A stretch of DNA of 64,000 nt from Dermacoccus abyssi (GCF_034541975.1 NZ_JAVYJM010000001.1); one strand, 5' to 3'; counted from the first letter of the stretch, positions 53,468 through 62,999 are shown. Translations and numbers: made by a program. The notes: generated by a model not told the origin, from the sequence alone.

Positions 53468-55012
53468 GTGAGCGAAAACAATCAGCTTGAAGCCATCCGT
53501 ACGGGTTACGCCTTCGAGGGCGGCTCGCTCGACCTCGGGGCTGCCGTCGACGCAGGCACGGCAGCACCAGACGTCCAGGTGCGTCTGCCGCTCGCGATGA
53601 TGAACCGTCACGGACTCATCGCGGGAGCCACCGGTACCGGTAAGACCAAGACCCTCCAGCTCATGGCCGAGCAGCTCGCCACGAACGGCGTGCCCGTCTT
53701 CATGGCCGACATCAAGGGCGACCTCTCGGGTCTGGCCGAGCCAGGCGAGTCGAACGACAAGGTCGCGCAGCGTGCGTCCGACGTGGGTCAGACGTGGGAG
53801 GCGAAGGGCTTCGAGGTCGAGTACCTCGCGCTGGGCGGTCAGGGCAAGGGCGTGCCGGTTCGTGCCACGGTCACATCGTTCGGCCCGACGCTGCTGTCTA
53901 AGGTGCTGGGCCTCAACTCGACCCAGGAGTCGAGCCTCGGGCTGATCTTCCACTATGCCGACAGCCAGGGTCTCGCACTGCTCGACCTCAAGGATCTGCG
54001 CGCCGTCATCACTCACCTCACGTCCGACGAGGGGAAGGCCGACCTCAAGGAACTGGGCGGTCTCTCGTCAGCCACGGCCGGAGTCATCCTGCGCAATCTC
54101 ATCGCTTTCGCCGACGGCGGCGCCGAGGCGTTCTTTGGTGAGCCGGAGTTCGAGACCTCGGACCTGCTGCGTACTGGCGCCGACGGTCGCGGCATCATCA
54201 CCTGCCTCGAACTGCCGAGCGTCCAGGAGCAGCCGACGCTGTTCTCCACGTTCCTCATGTGGATGCTCGCCGACCTGTTCCAGGAGCTCCCGGAAGCCGG
54301 CGACCTCGACAAGCCGAAGCTCGTCTTCTTCTTCGACGAGGCGCACCTGCTCTTCGACGAGGCGAGCAAGGCGTTCGTCGACCAGATCGAGCAGACCGTT
54401 CGTCTCATCCGCTCCAAGGGCGTCGGTGTCTTCTTCGTCACGCAGACCCCGAAGGATGTCCCCGCCGGCGTTCTCGGTCAGCTCGGTAACCGGGTGCAGC
54501 ACGCGCTGCGCGCGTTCACGCCGGACGATCAGAAGGCGCTCAACGCCACCGTACGTACCTTCCCGAAGAGTGGGTACGACCTCGAGGAGCTCCTCACGAC
54601 GCTCGGCACCGGCGAGGCCGTCGTCACGGTGCTCTCCGAGAAGGGCGCGCCGACGCCCGTCGCGTGGACCCGCATGCTCGCACCGACGTCGAAGATGGCC
54701 CCGGCGAGCGAGGAGACGATGGACCGCGTCATCGGCGCCTCCGCCATCGCCTCGAAGTACTCCGAGGCCGTCGACCGCGAATCCGCGTACGAGCGTCTTC
54801 AGAACAAGTTCGCACAGGCTCCCGCCGAGAGCGACAACGCCGAGGAAAAGCCCAAGGCCGCTCCGAGGGAAGCAGCGAAGCCGAAGGAGGAGCCCGGCAT
54901 GGTGAGCCAGGTCGTGCGCTCCAGCGCGTTCAAGTCGTTCATGCGCTCCGCAGGCACACAGATCGGCCGCGAGATCACCCGCAGCCTGTTCGGCACGGGC
55001 CGCCGTCGCTGA
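53468..55012 (+). CDS. HerA-like ATPase, DUF853 (YjgR) family
   Basis: A 514-residue ATPase with Walker A GATGTGKTKTLQ (about residues 56-67), Walker B LVFFFDEAHLLFDE (about 287) and an arginine-finger-like region, plus FFVTQTPKDVP. It belongs to the HerA/FtsK superfamily, which forms hexameric translocases or helicases, but YjgR-type members have no settled function. The Lys/Glu/Ala-rich linker (about 455-490) leads to a C-terminal helix. GTG 53468 matches the family start. Confidence 0.9.
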   Translation: MSENNQLEAIRTGYAFEGGSLDLGAAVDAGTAAPDVQVRLPLAMMNRHGLIAGATGTGKTKTLQLMAEQLATNGVPVFMADIKGDLSGLAEPGESNDKVAQRASDVGQTWEAKGFEVEYLALGGQGKGVPVRATVTSFGPTLLSKVLGLNSTQESSLGLIFHYADSQGLALLDLKDLRAVITHLTSDEGKADLKELGGLSSATAGVILRNLIAFADGGAEAFFGEPEFETSDLLRTGADGRGIITCLELPSVQEQPTLFSTFLMWMLADLFQELPEAGDLDKPKLVFFFDEAHLLFDEASKAFVDQIEQTVRLIRSKGVGVFFVTQTPKDVPAGVLGQLGNRVQHALRAFTPDDQKALNATVRTFPKSGYDLEELLTTLGTGEAVVTVLSEKGAPTPVAWTRMLAPTSKMAPASEETMDRVIGASAIASKYSEAVDRESAYERLQNKFAQAPAESDNAEEKPKAAPREAAKPKEEPGMVSQVVRSSAFKSFMRSAGTQIGREITRSLFGTGRRR

Positions 55013-55026
55013 CGCGCCTTCCCCAC

Positions 55027-55070
55027 GGACGAAGCGGGCCGCACCTTCGGGGGTGCGACCCGCTTCGTCC
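55027..55070 (+). terminator. Terminator after the HerA-like gene
   Basis: Nineteen-bp arms (55027-55045 with 55052-55070) pair with one mismatch around a TTCGGG loop between convergent genes. It can serve both strands, although there is no clear T-tract. Confidence 0.75.
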
Positions 55071-55104
55071 GTTGAACCGTCGAGGTGAGGCGTGAACGGC
55101 GACC

Positions 55105-55911
55105 TCAGCAGCTCGGTGTCGGTGAGGAGCCCGGAGCCTTCGTCGCCTGCGAGAGCGGGGCCACCTTGCCGCCCTTGAGCCACTTCGACCCGAGGTAGAG
55201 GCGCACGTCGCGACCCGTCATGCTGACGTTCGCCTTCTCGTCCTGCAGAAGTCGCGAGCCGGGAATGCTCATCTGGACGCGCTGGGCGTCGGGCAGGCCC
55301 TCCTCGTCGTAGACGATGACGGCCGTGTCGTCTGGGTAGTAGGCGCGATCGTTGGCCTTCGCCTCGCTGTGGAAGCCCTGCTTGGCCAGCTGGTTGCTCA
55401 CCGTCGCAGCGAGTCCGCTCTGGAAGGTCGTGTTGAACACGGCCACCTTGACGTCCTTGATGGGGCGTGGCGGCTGCGGCGTCAGCGTGAAGTCGTTGCC
55501 GATGACGACGTCGACCGTCGGGTCGGCCCGTTCGTCCTGGTACAGGTTGGCGTGCGGGATCTGAGTGGCCAGGTTGAGGGCGATCGTGCGCCCGGACTTG
55601 CCGTACCGGATCTCCGCGTACTTCGGTGTCGGCCGGTCGTCGGCGAGCGGGTCGTTCGCCACCTCGAGCAGATTGAGTCCTCGCCATCCGAGGCGCCTGG
55701 CGACTGTGGCCGCCTCACCCTTGGAGTCGCTCGCGTTGTACACGTTGGCGTACATCGTCGGCCAGGCGACGGTGCGAGACGGCTTCGGGTTGCCGGCCGG
55801 GCAGGTGGGCGCAGCCTTCTTCTTCGGCTCTTCCTTGCTGCTGCAGGCCCCCAACGTCACCGTGAGCGCCATGGCGAGGCAGGCGGCGCCCGCAGCGCGG
55901 TAACGAGGCAT
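55105..55911 (-). CDS. Lipoprotein with two LytR_C domains
   Basis: A 268-residue exported protein. The lipobox LTVTLGAC-S (Cys about 22) is followed by a Lys-rich stretch and two LytR C-terminal domains (about 50-145, YANVYNASDSKGEAATVARRLGWRG; about 150-250, KVAVFNTTFQSGLAATVSNQLAKQG). AGGAG precedes ATG 55911. Double-domain lipoproteins of this type may scaffold wall-polymer attachment. Together with 52601 it brackets the HerA-like gene. Confidence 0.86.
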   Translation of the reverse strand: MPRYRAAGAACLAMALTVTLGACSSKEEPKKKAAPTCPAGNPKPSRTVAWPTMYANVYNASDSKGEAATVARRLGWRGLNLLEVANDPLADDRPTPKYAEIRYGKSGRTIALNLATQIPHANLYQDERADPTVDVVIGNDFTLTPQPPRPIKDVKVAVFNTTFQSGLAATVSNQLAKQGFHSEAKANDRAYYPDDTAVIVYDEEGLPDAQRVQMSIPGSRLLQDEKANVSMTGRDVRLYLGSKWLKGGKVAPLSQATKAPGSSPTPSC

Positions 55912-56057
55912 CGGCAGGCTCCTGTTCGACCTTGGAGGGGCGGGTGTCATCGCACGCGCGATGCGTCGTCAGTCTACCGGCCCCAGGAGCGCTTCCCCGG
56001 GTGCGCCACGGCGTCACGATTGGGAGTTGAACGCAGGTTTGCAGTAAGGTTTCCGGC

Positions 56058-56147
56058 GGAGGATTCGCATAGTGGCCTAGTGCGCACGATTGGAAATCGT
56101 GTTGGGGATGAAACCCCTCATGGGTTCAAATCCCATATCCTCCGCCA
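56058..56147 (+). tRNA. tRNA-Ser (anticodon GGA)
   Basis: A class II tRNA: acceptor GGAGGAT/ATCCTCC, anticodon stem-loop CACGA-TTGGAAA-TCGTG with anticodon GGA for UCC/UCU, a long variable arm and T loop GTTCAAAT. The bases after the discriminator G are CCA, so the 3' CCA is encoded (56145-56147). Confidence 0.95.
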
Positions 56148-56157
56148 CACAGCGATG

Positions 56158-56185
56158 GGCCCCGAGACTTAAGAGTCTCGGGGCC
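56158..56185 (+). terminator. Terminator of tRNA-Ser(GGA)
   Basis: GGCCCCGAGACT (56158-56169) pairs perfectly with AGTCTCGGGGCC (56174-56185) around TAAG, with TT following. Confidence 0.85.
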
Positions 56186-56253
56186 TTCGCGTGTCTTGGG
56201 GCGACGTGGGAGCCGGGTGTCGCCAGAGGTCGCGGGGCTGGCACCATTGGTCG

Positions 56254-57591
56254 GTGCCCTCCGCTTCGATGTTCCGCGACTTGCCACGCCCCGCGAAGTG
56301 GATGCTCACCAGTCTCGTGTTCGACTTCGTCGGCACCGGCCTCATCATGCCGTTCGCCGTCGTCTACCTCCACGAGGTGCGCGACTTCTCACTCCAGACG
56401 GCCGGTGTTCTCCTCGCTCTACCCGCCATCGTCGGGTTGCTCGCTGTCGGACCGGGCGGTGTGCTCATCGACCGCTTCGGTGCGCGCCGCGTCGTCATCG
56501 CCGCGGTGTCGCTCGAGATCGTGGCGCAGGTGCTCATGGCCAACGCGCTCACCGTGCCCGTGGCCGCGACGTCGCTCGTCTGCTCCGGTTTGGCTACAGG
56601 CGTCATCTTCCCGGCGGTGCAGGCGATGGTCGCCACCGTCATGCCCACCCACCAACGTCAGCACTACTTCGGGCTCAGCTTCACGCTGCTCAACCTCGGG
56701 CTCGGCATCGGTGGGATGCTGGGCGGCGCCGTCGTCGACGTGGAGCGCCCCGGGACGTTCGAGCGCATCTACTACATCGACGCGGTCACGTTCCTCATTC
56801 CGCTGATGCTCTACCTCGGCCCGCTGCGGCGCTACGGCGGCCCGGTGGCGCACGGCGCTTCGTCGGGCGACGACGGCGCGATGCCGGTCAGCGGCGGGTA
56901 CCGACTCGTGCTGCGCGACCCGGCGATGCGGCTGCTCGTCGTGCTCGGGTTCGTCACGGCGTTCATCGGTTACGCCCAGTTCGGCGTCGGTTTCCAGGCG
57001 TTCTCGCGGACGGTTGCGCACATCTCCACCCAGGTGCTCGGGTGGGCGTACGCCGCCAACACGGCCGTCATCGTCGTGGCGCAGCTGTTCGTGCTGAAGT
57101 TCGTCGCCGGACGCCGACGCACCCGCGCGCTGCTCGTCATGTGTGTGCTGTGGGCGATCTCGTGGAGCGTGCTCGGCGTTGCCGGCCTGGCGGGGGAGTC
57201 GAACGTCGTGCTCGCCTCGGTGCTCGTGTGCGCGTCGGCCGCGATCTTCGGCGTCGGTGAGACCTTCCTGCAGCCGACGCTTCCCGCGATGGTCAACGAC
57301 CTCGCCCCCGACCACCTGCGCGGCCGCTACAACTCGGCCTCTGCCGGTGCCTTCCACATCGCGGAGATCGTCGGTCCGCCGTTCGCCGGCCTGCTCATCG
57401 GGCACGCACTCGCCGGGTGGTACGCCGTCGCGCTCGTCGCGGGATGCGCCGTGGCTGCGTGGGTGACGATCGTCGTCGAGCGACAGCTGTCGCCGAAGGT
57501 CAACGGCGTCGGCGTGAGCGCGCCGGAAGAGATCGACGTCGAGGGCGAGATGGGGCTCGAGGTGCAGCGCGCGAAGCTCTCGACGGAGTGA
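56254..57591 (+). CDS. MFS transporter
   Basis: A 445-residue, 12-helix transporter. The N-terminal half has FDFVGTGLIMPFAVVYLHEV and the motif-A loop GPGGVLIDRFGARRVVI. The C-terminal half includes GETFLQPTLPAMVNDLAP and GRYNSASAGAFHIAEIVGPPFAGLL. The hydrophilic tail ends EEIDVEGEMGLEVQRAKLS. GTG 56254 or ATG 56269 are both plausible starts, the latter without a ribosome-binding site. The substrate is unknown. Confidence 0.85.
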   Translation: MPSASMFRDLPRPAKWMLTSLVFDFVGTGLIMPFAVVYLHEVRDFSLQTAGVLLALPAIVGLLAVGPGGVLIDRFGARRVVIAAVSLEIVAQVLMANALTVPVAATSLVCSGLATGVIFPAVQAMVATVMPTHQRQHYFGLSFTLLNLGLGIGGMLGGAVVDVERPGTFERIYYIDAVTFLIPLMLYLGPLRRYGGPVAHGASSGDDGAMPVSGGYRLVLRDPAMRLLVVLGFVTAFIGYAQFGVGFQAFSRTVAHISTQVLGWAYAANTAVIVVAQLFVLKFVAGRRRTRALLVMCVLWAISWSVLGVAGLAGESNVVLASVLVCASAAIFGVGETFLQPTLPAMVNDLAPDHLRGRYNSASAGAFHIAEIVGPPFAGLLIGHALAGWYAVALVAGCAVAAWVTIVVERQLSPKVNGVGVSAPEEIDVEGEMGLEVQRAKLSTE

Positions 57592-57665
57592 CGCTCGGCG
57601 TTGCCGTAGTGCGATGGCCCGGGCGGCGGTGTGCGCTCGCGCGCGGAATCTGCCGGGGCATGTAA

Positions 57666-57754
57666 GCGCCCCCCACGTACCTGGAAGAGCTCTCCTACCC
57701 TTGCTGCATTCCTGCCCTGGGGGAGTTCGGAGAGGTACCACCACGTGGGGGGCT
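57666..57754 (-). ncRNA. ffs: Signal recognition particle RNA (small bacterial type)
   Basis: The minus strand contains the conserved core CAGGGCAGGAATGCAGCAAGG, which includes the GGAA tetraloop and the Ffh-binding bulges. Long flanking arms (GCCCCCCACGTGG...) pair with CCACGTGGGGGGC at the other end. It is the RNA part of the particle that brings membrane proteins to the translocon. The ends are estimated from the pairing. Confidence 0.9.
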
Positions 57755-57890
57755 TGCTCGTACTCTACCGGGCACCCGGCGGCGTCCGCGAATCGCATTC
57801 CCCGCCCCGATGATGAGCGGTCGCCGCGGCCCCTGTGCCCGCATGTCCAGGAAACATCGGGTTGTCGGTGGCCACCACTAGGCTGACGCC

Positions 57891-60815
57891 ATGACAACGG
57901 CCCTCTACCGCCGCTACCGCCCCGAGACGTTCGCCGACGTCATCGGCCAGGAGCACGTCACCGAACCGCTGATGCAGGCACTGCGCACCGGGCGGGTCAA
58001 TCACGCCTACCTGTTCTCCGGCCCGCGCGGGTGCGGAAAGACGACGTCCGCGCGCATCCTCGCGCGCTGCCTCAACTGCGAGCAGGGCCCCACGCCCACG
58101 CCGTGCGGGGTGTGCGATTCGTGTAAGGCGCTGGCGCGCGGAGGTGCGGGTTCGGTCGACGTCATCGAGATCGACGCCGCGTCGCACGGTGGTGTCGACG
58201 ACGCCCGTGACCTGCGTGAGCGCGCGTCGTTCGGTCCGGCGAGCAGCCGTTTCAAGATCTACATCATCGACGAGGCGCACATGGTGACGCCGCAGGGCTT
58301 CAACGCCCTGCTCAAGATCGTCGAGGAGCCGCCGGAGCACGTGAAGTTCGTCTTCGCGACCACGGAGCCGGAGAAGGTCATCGGCACCATCCGTTCGCGC
58401 ACGCACCACTACCCGTTCCGGCTCGTGCCGCCGAAGAAGCTCACCGATTACATGGAGCAGCTTCTCGACGCCGAGGGCGTGGCTACGGAGCCGGGCGTGC
58501 TGTCGTTCGTCACGCGCGCGGGCGGCGGTTCGGTGCGTGACTCGCTGTCGGTGCTCGACCAGCTCATCGCGGGCTCCGGGCCCGAGGGCCTCACGTACTC
58601 GGGTGCTGCGGGCCTGCTGGGTTTCACCGACGACGAGCTGCTCGACGGCATCATCGAAGCCTTCGCGGCGGGCGATTCCGCGGCCGTGTTCCGTCAGATC
58701 GACCGCGTCATCGAGTCGGGTGCCGACCCGCGTCGGTTCGTCGAGGATCTCCTCGAGCGCCTGCGTGACCTCATCGTCGTGCGGGCCGTGGCCGAGGGGG
58801 CGGGCGCCGTTCTGCGTGCCGTCCCGGAGGACCAACTCGAGCGGATGCGCAGCCAGGCGGCGTCCTTCGGCGACGGCGCGCTCTCGCGGGCGGCCGACGT
58901 CATCAACGCGGGGCTGAGCGAGATGACGGGTGCCACCTCGCCGCGTCTGCAGCTCGAACTCATGTGTGCGCGCGTTCTGTTGCCGGGCATCGCGGGGCTC
59001 GACGGTTACGCGGCGCGCCTCGACCGCATGGAACGACGCCTCGACATGGGCGAACTGCCGCCGCGCTCGCCGGCCGGCCGGGTGCAGCACGCGCCGGCTG
59101 TTTCGCCAGGTGGCCCGGCTCCTGTGCGTCCGCCGAGTGGTGCTGCCGCTGAGGCACCGTCGGCTGTGCCGAGCGAAGAGCCACGCGCTCAAGCCGACCA
59201 GGCCGATCGGAGTGCTGCGGCGCGTGACGACGGTCCGCGCGGTTCGGGTGCCGAACGCGGGGGTGAGGCCGAGCGTCAGGGCCAGCGGGCTCAGGCCGCT
59301 GCGCGCGACGACGAGGCCGCGGGTGCTCCGTCGGGCACGAGCGGCGGTGTCGACGAGACCGAGCGCGAGCAGGTGCAGCGTCAGTTCGAGCAGTCCCAGC
59401 GGGCCGGTGGCCCGGGGTGGCAGGGCGAACAGGCGCAGCAGGCATCGCAGTCCCAGCAGTCGCAGGCGCCGCAGCAGCCGACGTCGGCATCCGGCGGCGG
59501 GCGCGGTGGCATGTCCACCGACGACATCCGTCGCGCATGGCCGGACGTACTCGATCGCATCTTCCGCATCAAGCGCGTCACGTGGACACTGCTGAGCCAG
59601 AACGCGCAGGTGCTCGAGTTCGACGGCGCTCGCCTCGTGCTCGGAGCGTCGAGCAGTGGCCTTGCGGCCACCATGTCGCGCGGGCAGCACCCCGAGGTCG
59701 TGCGTCAGGCCCTCATCGAGGCCATCGGTGTCGACGTCACGGTCGAAGCGCGCGCGATGAACGGCGGTGCGCCACAGGCGCAACCGCAGAGTGAGCAGCC
59801 CGCCGAGCCGTGGCAGTCGCCGTCACAGGGCGGGGGCTCGCAGGCACAGCGGGGGGCCGCCCAGTGGAACTCGCCGTCGGCGGGCTCCGACCAGGGCGGC
59901 CAGTGGAACTCCCCTTCGCAGGGCGAGCATTGGATTTCGCCGAGCGACGGCGCTCAGGCACGTGGGCAGCAGCCTGCTCCGGCCGAGCCGCCCTCGAGCG
60001 CCCCGGCGCAGTCGCAGGGCAAACCCGGCGGTTGGCGCGAACGGACGGGCTACCAGGGTTCGGGCACGACAGGTCACGTTCCTGTCGATCCCGCGCAGGC
60101 CGGTGACCCGCCCGCGCACGGCACACCGCGTGAGGCGGCCACGCCGTCACAGGACGCCGGTCTCGCCACGGCGGCCGCGCGCAGCAGCGCGTGGGGCTCC
60201 GACTCCGACGGCGACTGGTCGTCGCAGGCCGCGCCCGCACCGGAATGGGCAACCGGTAACGACGGGCCGGCGCAGCCGTCATCGACTGCCTCTGCCACGT
60301 CCTCACCGACGCCCGAGGTCGACGCGGGCCCCGCTGACGCCGACGAGCCGACTCCTGACTGGATGGAGGAGGAGCCCGAAACCGACGTCGAGGCGGTCTA
60401 CGACCCGCTGCCGCCCAAGTCGGAGCTCGGGGCCGGAGCCGCGCAGGAGACTGCTGGCGTCGAACCCTCCGGTGACTCGGCGTCCGACGAGGCGACCCCC
60501 GACGGTCAGGCGGCTGCCGCAGCCGACCCTCAGGCCACCGGACACCTCGCGTCTCCCACGCCCCAGCCCACGCAGGGCGCGGTCGACGACGGACGAACTC
60601 TCACGCCGCGTCAGCGCGCTGAGAAGGCAGCCCGGGAGGCAGCGCAGAAGCAGGAGGATGCGCGTCGCGTCAACGGCGGCTCGGCGTACGACGACACGTC
60701 GGCGAGCATCGACGACGAGGACATCGAGAACTCCGATGCGGTCGGCCTGCCCGTCATCAAGTCGGTGCTCGGCGGCACGGTCATCAAGGAGGAAGGCCCC
60801 GACCAGGGCTCGTGA
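57891..60815 (+). CDS. dnaX: DNA polymerase III subunits gamma and tau
   Basis: The clamp-loader ATPase, 974 residues, which is long for the family. The AAA+ module covers about residues 1-225: YRRYRPETFADVIGQEHVTEPL, Walker A GPRGCGKTTSA, zinc site Cys in CLNCEQG and CGVCDSCKAL, and DEAHMV. A helical lid and oligomerisation domain extend to about 370. A long Pro/Gln/Ala-rich linker follows. A small folded unit (about 545-625, DDIRRAWPDVLDRIFRIKRVTW) comes next, then another long low-complexity tail with a repeated W[NIQ]SPS motif. No programmed frameshift signal is seen. Confidence 0.95.
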   Translation: MTTALYRRYRPETFADVIGQEHVTEPLMQALRTGRVNHAYLFSGPRGCGKTTSARILARCLNCEQGPTPTPCGVCDSCKALARGGAGSVDVIEIDAASHGGVDDARDLRERASFGPASSRFKIYIIDEAHMVTPQGFNALLKIVEEPPEHVKFVFATTEPEKVIGTIRSRTHHYPFRLVPPKKLTDYMEQLLDAEGVATEPGVLSFVTRAGGGSVRDSLSVLDQLIAGSGPEGLTYSGAAGLLGFTDDELLDGIIEAFAAGDSAAVFRQIDRVIESGADPRRFVEDLLERLRDLIVVRAVAEGAGAVLRAVPEDQLERMRSQAASFGDGALSRAADVINAGLSEMTGATSPRLQLELMCARVLLPGIAGLDGYAARLDRMERRLDMGELPPRSPAGRVQHAPAVSPGGPAPVRPPSGAAAEAPSAVPSEEPRAQADQADRSAAARDDGPRGSGAERGGEAERQGQRAQAAARDDEAAGAPSGTSGGVDETEREQVQRQFEQSQRAGGPGWQGEQAQQASQSQQSQAPQQPTSASGGGRGGMSTDDIRRAWPDVLDRIFRIKRVTWTLLSQNAQVLEFDGARLVLGASSSGLAATMSRGQHPEVVRQALIEAIGVDVTVEARAMNGGAPQAQPQSEQPAEPWQSPSQGGGSQAQRGAAQWNSPSAGSDQGGQWNSPSQGEHWISPSDGAQARGQQPAPAEPPSSAPAQSQGKPGGWRERTGYQGSGTTGHVPVDPAQAGDPPAHGTPREAATPSQDAGLATAAARSSAWGSDSDGDWSSQAAPAPEWATGNDGPAQPSSTASATSSPTPEVDAGPADADEPTPDWMEEEPETDVEAVYDPLPPKSELGAGAAQETAGVEPSGDSASDEATPDGQAAAAADPQATGHLASPTPQPTQGAVDDGRTLTPRQRAEKAAREAAQKQEDARRVNGGSAYDDTSASIDDEDIENSDAVGLPVIKSVLGGTVIKEEGPDQGS

Positions 60816-61495
60816 TGATGATGTCCGGGCGGCTCGGCACGCGGTTGATCGGAAGTCGGCGCAATCGTTCGCGCCGAACTGACCCTGTGAGGGGCAGAAC
60901 CGATGCTCTGCTGCGCGACCGGGATGACGGCAGCGGCCCGCACGCGTGTTTTCCCAAAGCGGCTTTCACGTTCACGCTCGAGTGCGACCTCCCCGCGCCG
61001 GAGGCGTGGAGCCGTGTGGCCGACAGCGAACGTCACGGTGTGGCGGTGCCGTTCACGAACGTGAGCGGCCCGAAACCTGAGAACCTGCGCGTCGGTTCGC
61101 GGCTCGTGGCACGAACGGCGCTCGGTCCGTGCGGCTTCGACGACGTCATGATCGTGCGCGCCGCCGAACCCGGGCGCCTGCTCGTGTTCGAGAAGGTCGG
61201 CCGAGTCATCGGGGGAGTGGTCGACGTCCGTTTCACGCCGCTTCCCGCCCTTACCGATGCCCGCGGCATGACCCGTCCGGTTTCCACGGGCGGTGTTCGC
61301 CCGGACGCTCCGAGCGCTGACGGCGGGAACGAGCTCACCCGCGTCGAGTGGCGGCAGACGATCGCTGTGCCGTGGCTGCGAGGTCCGCTCACCCCACTCG
61401 GCACGCTCGCGGCCACCCTGGCTTCCCCTCTCGCACGGCGGGGTTACGAGCGCGTCGTCGCGCGGGTGCTCACGGGTGTCGGTGGCGGCGCGTAA
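60812..61495 (+). CDS. SRPBCC-like protein between dnaX and recR
   Basis: A 228-residue protein. From about residue 50 (AFTFTLECDLPAPEAWSRVADSERHG) it has the START/SRPBCC pattern, with LVARTALGPCGFDDVM, LLVFEKVGRVIGG and LTRVEWRQTIAVPWLRGPLTP. Such folds bind lipids or polyketides. The N-terminal 50 residues (Arg-rich, from a GTG overlapping the dnaX stop) are doubtful; translation may start later. The gene normally at this place in actinobacteria, ebfC, is absent. Confidence 0.68.
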   Translation: MMMMSGRLGTRLIGSRRNRSRRTDPVRGRTDALLRDRDDGSGPHACFPKAAFTFTLECDLPAPEAWSRVADSERHGVAVPFTNVSGPKPENLRVGSRLVARTALGPCGFDDVMIVRAAEPGRLLVFEKVGRVIGGVVDVRFTPLPALTDARGMTRPVSTGGVRPDAPSADGGNELTRVEWRQTIAVPWLRGPLTPLGTLAATLASPLARRGYERVVARVLTGVGGGA

Positions 61496-61506
61496 CCTTT
61501 CTCCTT

Positions 61507-62103
61507 GTGTACGAAGGCGTTGTTCAAGACCTCATCGACGAGCTCGGTCGTCTGCCCGGCGTCGGCCCGAAGTCGGCTCAGCGCATCGCGTTCCACCTGC
61601 TCGAGGCCGACGAGGACGACGTGCGGCGCCTCGCCGAGGTGCTGCTACGCGTCAAGGAGACGGTGCACTTCTGCGAGATCTGCTTCAACGTGGCCGAGAG
61701 CAACCTGTGCCGCGTGTGCGCTGATCCGCAGCGCGACACGACGATGATCTGCGTCGTCGAGGAGAGCAAGGACGTCGTCGCCATCGAGCGCACCCGAGAG
61801 TTCCGTGGGCGCTACCACGTGCTCGGCGGCGCACTGAACCCGATCGAAGGCATCGGGCCGGGCGACCTCCACGTCACCGAACTCATGGCGCGACTCGGCG
61901 ACAGCACGCTCACCGAGATCATCATCGCGACCAACCCGAACCACACCGGCGAAGCGACGGCGAGCTACCTCGCGCGCCAGATCGGGCCCATGGGCATCAA
62001 GGTGAGCAGGCTCGCGTCCGGCCTGCCGGTCGGCGGCGACCTCGAGTACGCCGACGAGGTGACGCTCGGCCGCGCTTTCGAGGGCCGACGCGTCTTCGCC
62101 TGA
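61507..62103 (+). CDS. recR: Recombination protein RecR
   Basis: A 198-residue RecR of standard length. It has an N-terminal helix-hairpin-helix (LGRLPGVGPKSAQRIAFHLL), a zinc finger with Cys in FCEICFN and CRVC, a Toprim domain (ICVVEESKDVVAIERTREFRG) and a C-terminal Walker-B-like region. It loads RecA at gaps with RecF and RecO. GTG 61507 is the family start; no ribosome-binding site is clear. Confidence 0.95.
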   Translation: MYEGVVQDLIDELGRLPGVGPKSAQRIAFHLLEADEDDVRRLAEVLLRVKETVHFCEICFNVAESNLCRVCADPQRDTTMICVVEESKDVVAIERTREFRGRYHVLGGALNPIEGIGPGDLHVTELMARLGDSTLTEIIIATNPNHTGEATASYLARQIGPMGIKVSRLASGLPVGGDLEYADEVTLGRAFEGRRVFA

Positions 62104-62258
62104 CGTTCCCCGAACCGTCCGTTCGCGGACTTCCGCCGGTGTTGGCATCCGCGTTCTCGGGCGACCGGTCGCTTACGCCCCTTGACGCATCGTGAACTCG
62201 TAGGTTGAGTTCAGGCGCGTCCGATCGGAGTGACGCATCGCGCACCCCGGGGGTCGTC

Positions 62259-62999
62259 GTGGAACAAGTTGCCGACGGTATGTGGCTGGGGCGCGGTACC
62301 GATGTCAACTGGATGCTCGTGCGCGACGGCTGCGATCTCACCCTCGTCGACGCCGGGTACCCCGCAGACATCGCGCGCCTCGAAGCGGACCTCCGCAGCA
62401 ACGGCCACGGCCTCGGAGACATCCGTGCCGTCCTCGTCACGCACGCGCACATCGACCACATCGGTGGGCTCCAGGGCTTGCTGAGCCGACACGACGTTCC
62501 CGTCCTCATGGCCGCGCAGGAGCTACCGCTGGCCACCGGCGAGCAGGAGAAACCCGGCTCGGGCTCGGAGCTCGTGCGGATGGCGTGGCGCCCCAACGTC
62601 GCCATGTGGCTGGGGCGTGTCATCCGAAGCGGCGCGCTGCACGACGAACCCCTGCGGGGCGCGCAGACGTGGAGTGACGGCGGCCCGCTCGACCTGCCCG
62701 GACGGCCGGTGCCCGTCGCGTCACCGGGTCACACGCCGGGTCACACGGCGTACTTCTTCCCCGAACACGGCGTCCTCGCGACGGGTGACGCCCTCGTCAC
62801 GGCGCACCCGCTCACCGCGGCGCACACCCCGCACCTCCTGCCGTCGGTCTTCAACGCCTCCGACGCCGGAGCTCTGGCCGCGCTGGACGCCCTCGCAGCC
62901 GTCGACGCGGACGTCATCGTCCCGGGCCACGGCGACGTGTGGCGCGGCCCGATCGCCCGTGCCGTCGACCTGGCCCGTTCCGTACCAACCAGCATCTGA
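62259..62999 (+). CDS. Metallo-beta-lactamase-fold hydrolase
   Basis: A 246-residue MBL-fold protein. The metal motif is THAHIDHIGG (HxHxDH, about residues 66-75), with later ligands in SPGHTPGHTAY (His), ATGDALV (Asp) and VPGHGD (His), so both metals can bind. The substrate range of the family includes esters, thioesters, glyoxalase-type adducts and nucleic acids. GTG 62259 gives a start at VEQVADGMWL; a TTG at 62205 would add 18 residues. Confidence 0.85.
   Translation: MEQVADGMWLGRGTDVNWMLVRDGCDLTLVDAGYPADIARLEADLRSNGHGLGDIRAVLVTHAHIDHIGGLQGLLSRHDVPVLMAAQELPLATGEQEKPGSGSELVRMAWRPNVAMWLGRVIRSGALHDEPLRGAQTWSDGGPLDLPGRPVPVASPGHTPGHTAYFFPEHGVLATGDALVTAHPLTAAHTPHLLPSVFNASDAGALAALDALAAVDADVIVPGHGDVWRGPIARAVDLARSVPTSI

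Noticed and set aside
57765..59783. A 672-codon minus-strand frame over dnaX
   Set aside because: It is antisense to a certain core gene and has shadow-like composition.
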